In this document: positions 62,743-64,000 of the stretch, piece after piece
Numbering within the stretch: the stretch's first letter is position 1
Layout of the letters: the number at the start of each line of letters is the position of its first letter
Assembly: GCA_022661535.1 (NCBI GenBank)
Contig: JAKULF010000003.1
Span: forward strand, 310,001 to 374,000
Length of the DNA: 64,000 nucleotides
Origin: Eutypa lata
Lineage: Eukaryota; Ascomycota; Sordariomycetes; Xylariales; Diatrypaceae
Reading direction: 5' to 3'
Notes under the pieces: model-generated
The model's database searches: none
Told to the model about the DNA's origin: nothing
Seen by the model: the letters and a program-made list of their open reading frames with translations, nothing else
Translations under genes and position numbers: made by a program

Positions 62743-64000
62743 CTAACCAGAATGTATCTTCTGAATATCAAAATAAGGAGTACCAGTATACATTTCAGAA
62801 GTCCTAGCTATTTGATATCCACACCGTCTCTCTATCTCGCGCCGAATGTCTTTAGTACTCCGTTGTTGTGGATATCGTGCAAGCACCTCATCTTGAAAAC
62901 CGGGTATTTCAAAGAGACTCTCGAATTCTCTGTCTATCCTTGGCCCTGGATCTGTCGCCTTTGACCGTGGAACGGTACCAAGTCTTGCCATTGAAGCAGC
63001 ATAATCATGTATGTTAACGTATGCCGCTCTCATCCATCTATCTCCTGTAGATGGATCAAATGACTGACGGCCATACAATACTCGGTCACACCTCATTATT
63101 AAGCAGTCACCTGCCTCGAGTTTCATATTGTAAACATCTCTTTCATCCTCCAGGTTAGCAGATAGCCCTTTCAGAGCTCTCCTGAATCTTTCGTATTCTG
63201 CTCCCTCGTTATTCGGTACATATGGTTGTATAGGCAACTGAACCATTGGCGACCAGTAAATGAGTTTGATTTCATCAATGGAAGGAAATGCTCTTATTAT
63301 GTGACATCCCCTGGTTACACCCGAGTCGCCTAAAATTCCCTGAATGAAGTTTATTTTAGGGCCGGTGATGAGTTCTCTCGCCATGTTAGGTTCAAAAGTC
63401 TTCAGTTGCCAGGCAGCTCTGAAGCCATCACTTATGATTGAATCGCCCTCCACGCACTGATTTGACATACAGTGGAGCAACTTCAGACCAAGTGAATCAC
63501 TGTCTGGTTGATATGGAGGGCTCATGGTGTGCAGAGGCAAAGAATCATGTCTTCCATCAGATGGATGGCATCGTACATTCCACGTCGTACCTAAAGGTGA
63601 GGATGCAATTCCTCCAAGTACAGAACCAACATCTTCTATGGTTCCTTCCGAGATTGGTGTACTTTGGATGCGCACAATTCCATAGATCCATAAGGCACGG
63701 AGCGCATCGACAAAAGGCTGGCCACCTTCCTTCCAATCACGCTATGGTATATTTACCAGTGCCCTTTCCATAATGGCACGATTCCATAGAATGCGAGGCC
63801 TCGAAAACATCACAGGTTCAGGAGACATGCGTTGGTAAGCCAATTCTAGATAGAGGCGGGTGAAAAATCCGGGAGGATATGTCGAAAGATGATTATTCCC
63901 ATCTGTGCATATATCATTACTCCATGATACACTGAAAGATCCATCCTTCAAGAATTTGGCGGACGCAATTGGGAGATGCTCCGGGAAAGCATGTGTGGAT
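62743..64000 (-). CDS. Gamma-butyrobetaine-hydroxylase-like protein (partial, iron ligands altered)
   Basis: C-terminal part of a TauD/BBOX-type protein whose 5' end lies beyond the right edge. The upstream exon runs to 63757 (AKFLKDGSFSVSWSND ... WNRAIMERAL). A GTAAAT...CAG intron of only 39 bp (63756-63718) joins in phase to PFVDALRALWIYGIVRIQST. The family normally has HTD and a distal H in VLHGR as the Fe(II) ligands. Here the first motif reads LHTM (codons 63531-63523) and the distal one VLYGRQSFDPSTGDRW (Tyr codon 63075-63073). Two of three ligands are therefore missing, while the 2-oxoglutarate-side RWMRAAYVNIHD is kept. Gamma-butyrobetaine hydroxylase makes carnitine, but this copy is probably inactive in that role or has another function. 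The reading frame is otherwise intact. Confidence 0.75.

Overview
This window looks like nuclear DNA of a filamentous ascomycete (Pezizomycotina). The genes have short GT-AG introns, often 55-90 bp. The families are typical of that group: a HET-domain protein, Zn2Cys6 regulator, CYP-type P450s, a rhodopsin-like membrane protein, a fused LEU1 isopropylmalate dehydratase, an Erj5-type ER J-protein and a fungal KatG. No bacterial operons, phage, CRISPR or rRNA are visible. I see about 23 protein genes plus several broken or doubtful ones, separated by long AT-richer spacers. Exon coordinates were worked out by hand from splice motifs, reading phase and family resemblance; no search was run.

Layout: 1.9-3.5 kb MYND zinc-finger protein; 5.4-7.2 kb HET-domain protein; 8.0-10.3 kb intronless catalase-peroxidase (minus); 12.7-13.3 kb unknown; 14.7-16.2 kb F-box protein. 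From 17.4 to 28.5 kb lies an accessory block: P450 (minus), rhodopsin-like membrane protein that does not splice cleanly (minus), second P450 (plus), short-chain dehydrogenase with a poly-Asp insertion (minus). It resembles a tailoring-gene island with no backbone synthase in view. 30-31.5 kb ER J-protein (minus); 32.8-34.9 kb sugar transporter; 35.7-36.2 kb Rid-family protein lacking the RidA arginine; 38.0-39.2 kb alpha/beta hydrolase (minus); 40 kb degraded gene; 41.1-42.8 kb large secreted protein with an ADP-ribosyltransferase-like N-terminal motif (minus); 44.3-46.9 kb LEU1.

From 48.4 to 54.5 kb a Zn2Cys6 regulator, a secreted GH93-like BNR protein and a GH35-like beta-galactosidase lie in one orientation. 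They may form a small pectin side-chain utilisation group. 55.8-56.6 kb FrnE/DsbA-type oxidoreductase; 58.7 kb small secreted Cys protein; 60.4-61.3 kb unknown two-exon gene; 61.9 kb small Cys-rich ORF; and, running off the right edge, a gamma-butyrobetaine-hydroxylase-like dioxygenase in which two of the three iron ligands appear replaced.

The most interesting items are the iron-ligand-poor dioxygenase homologue (62.7-64.0 kb), the ART-like secreted protein (41 kb), the TF-GH93-GH35 group, and a structured tRNA-like locus at 47.7 kb.
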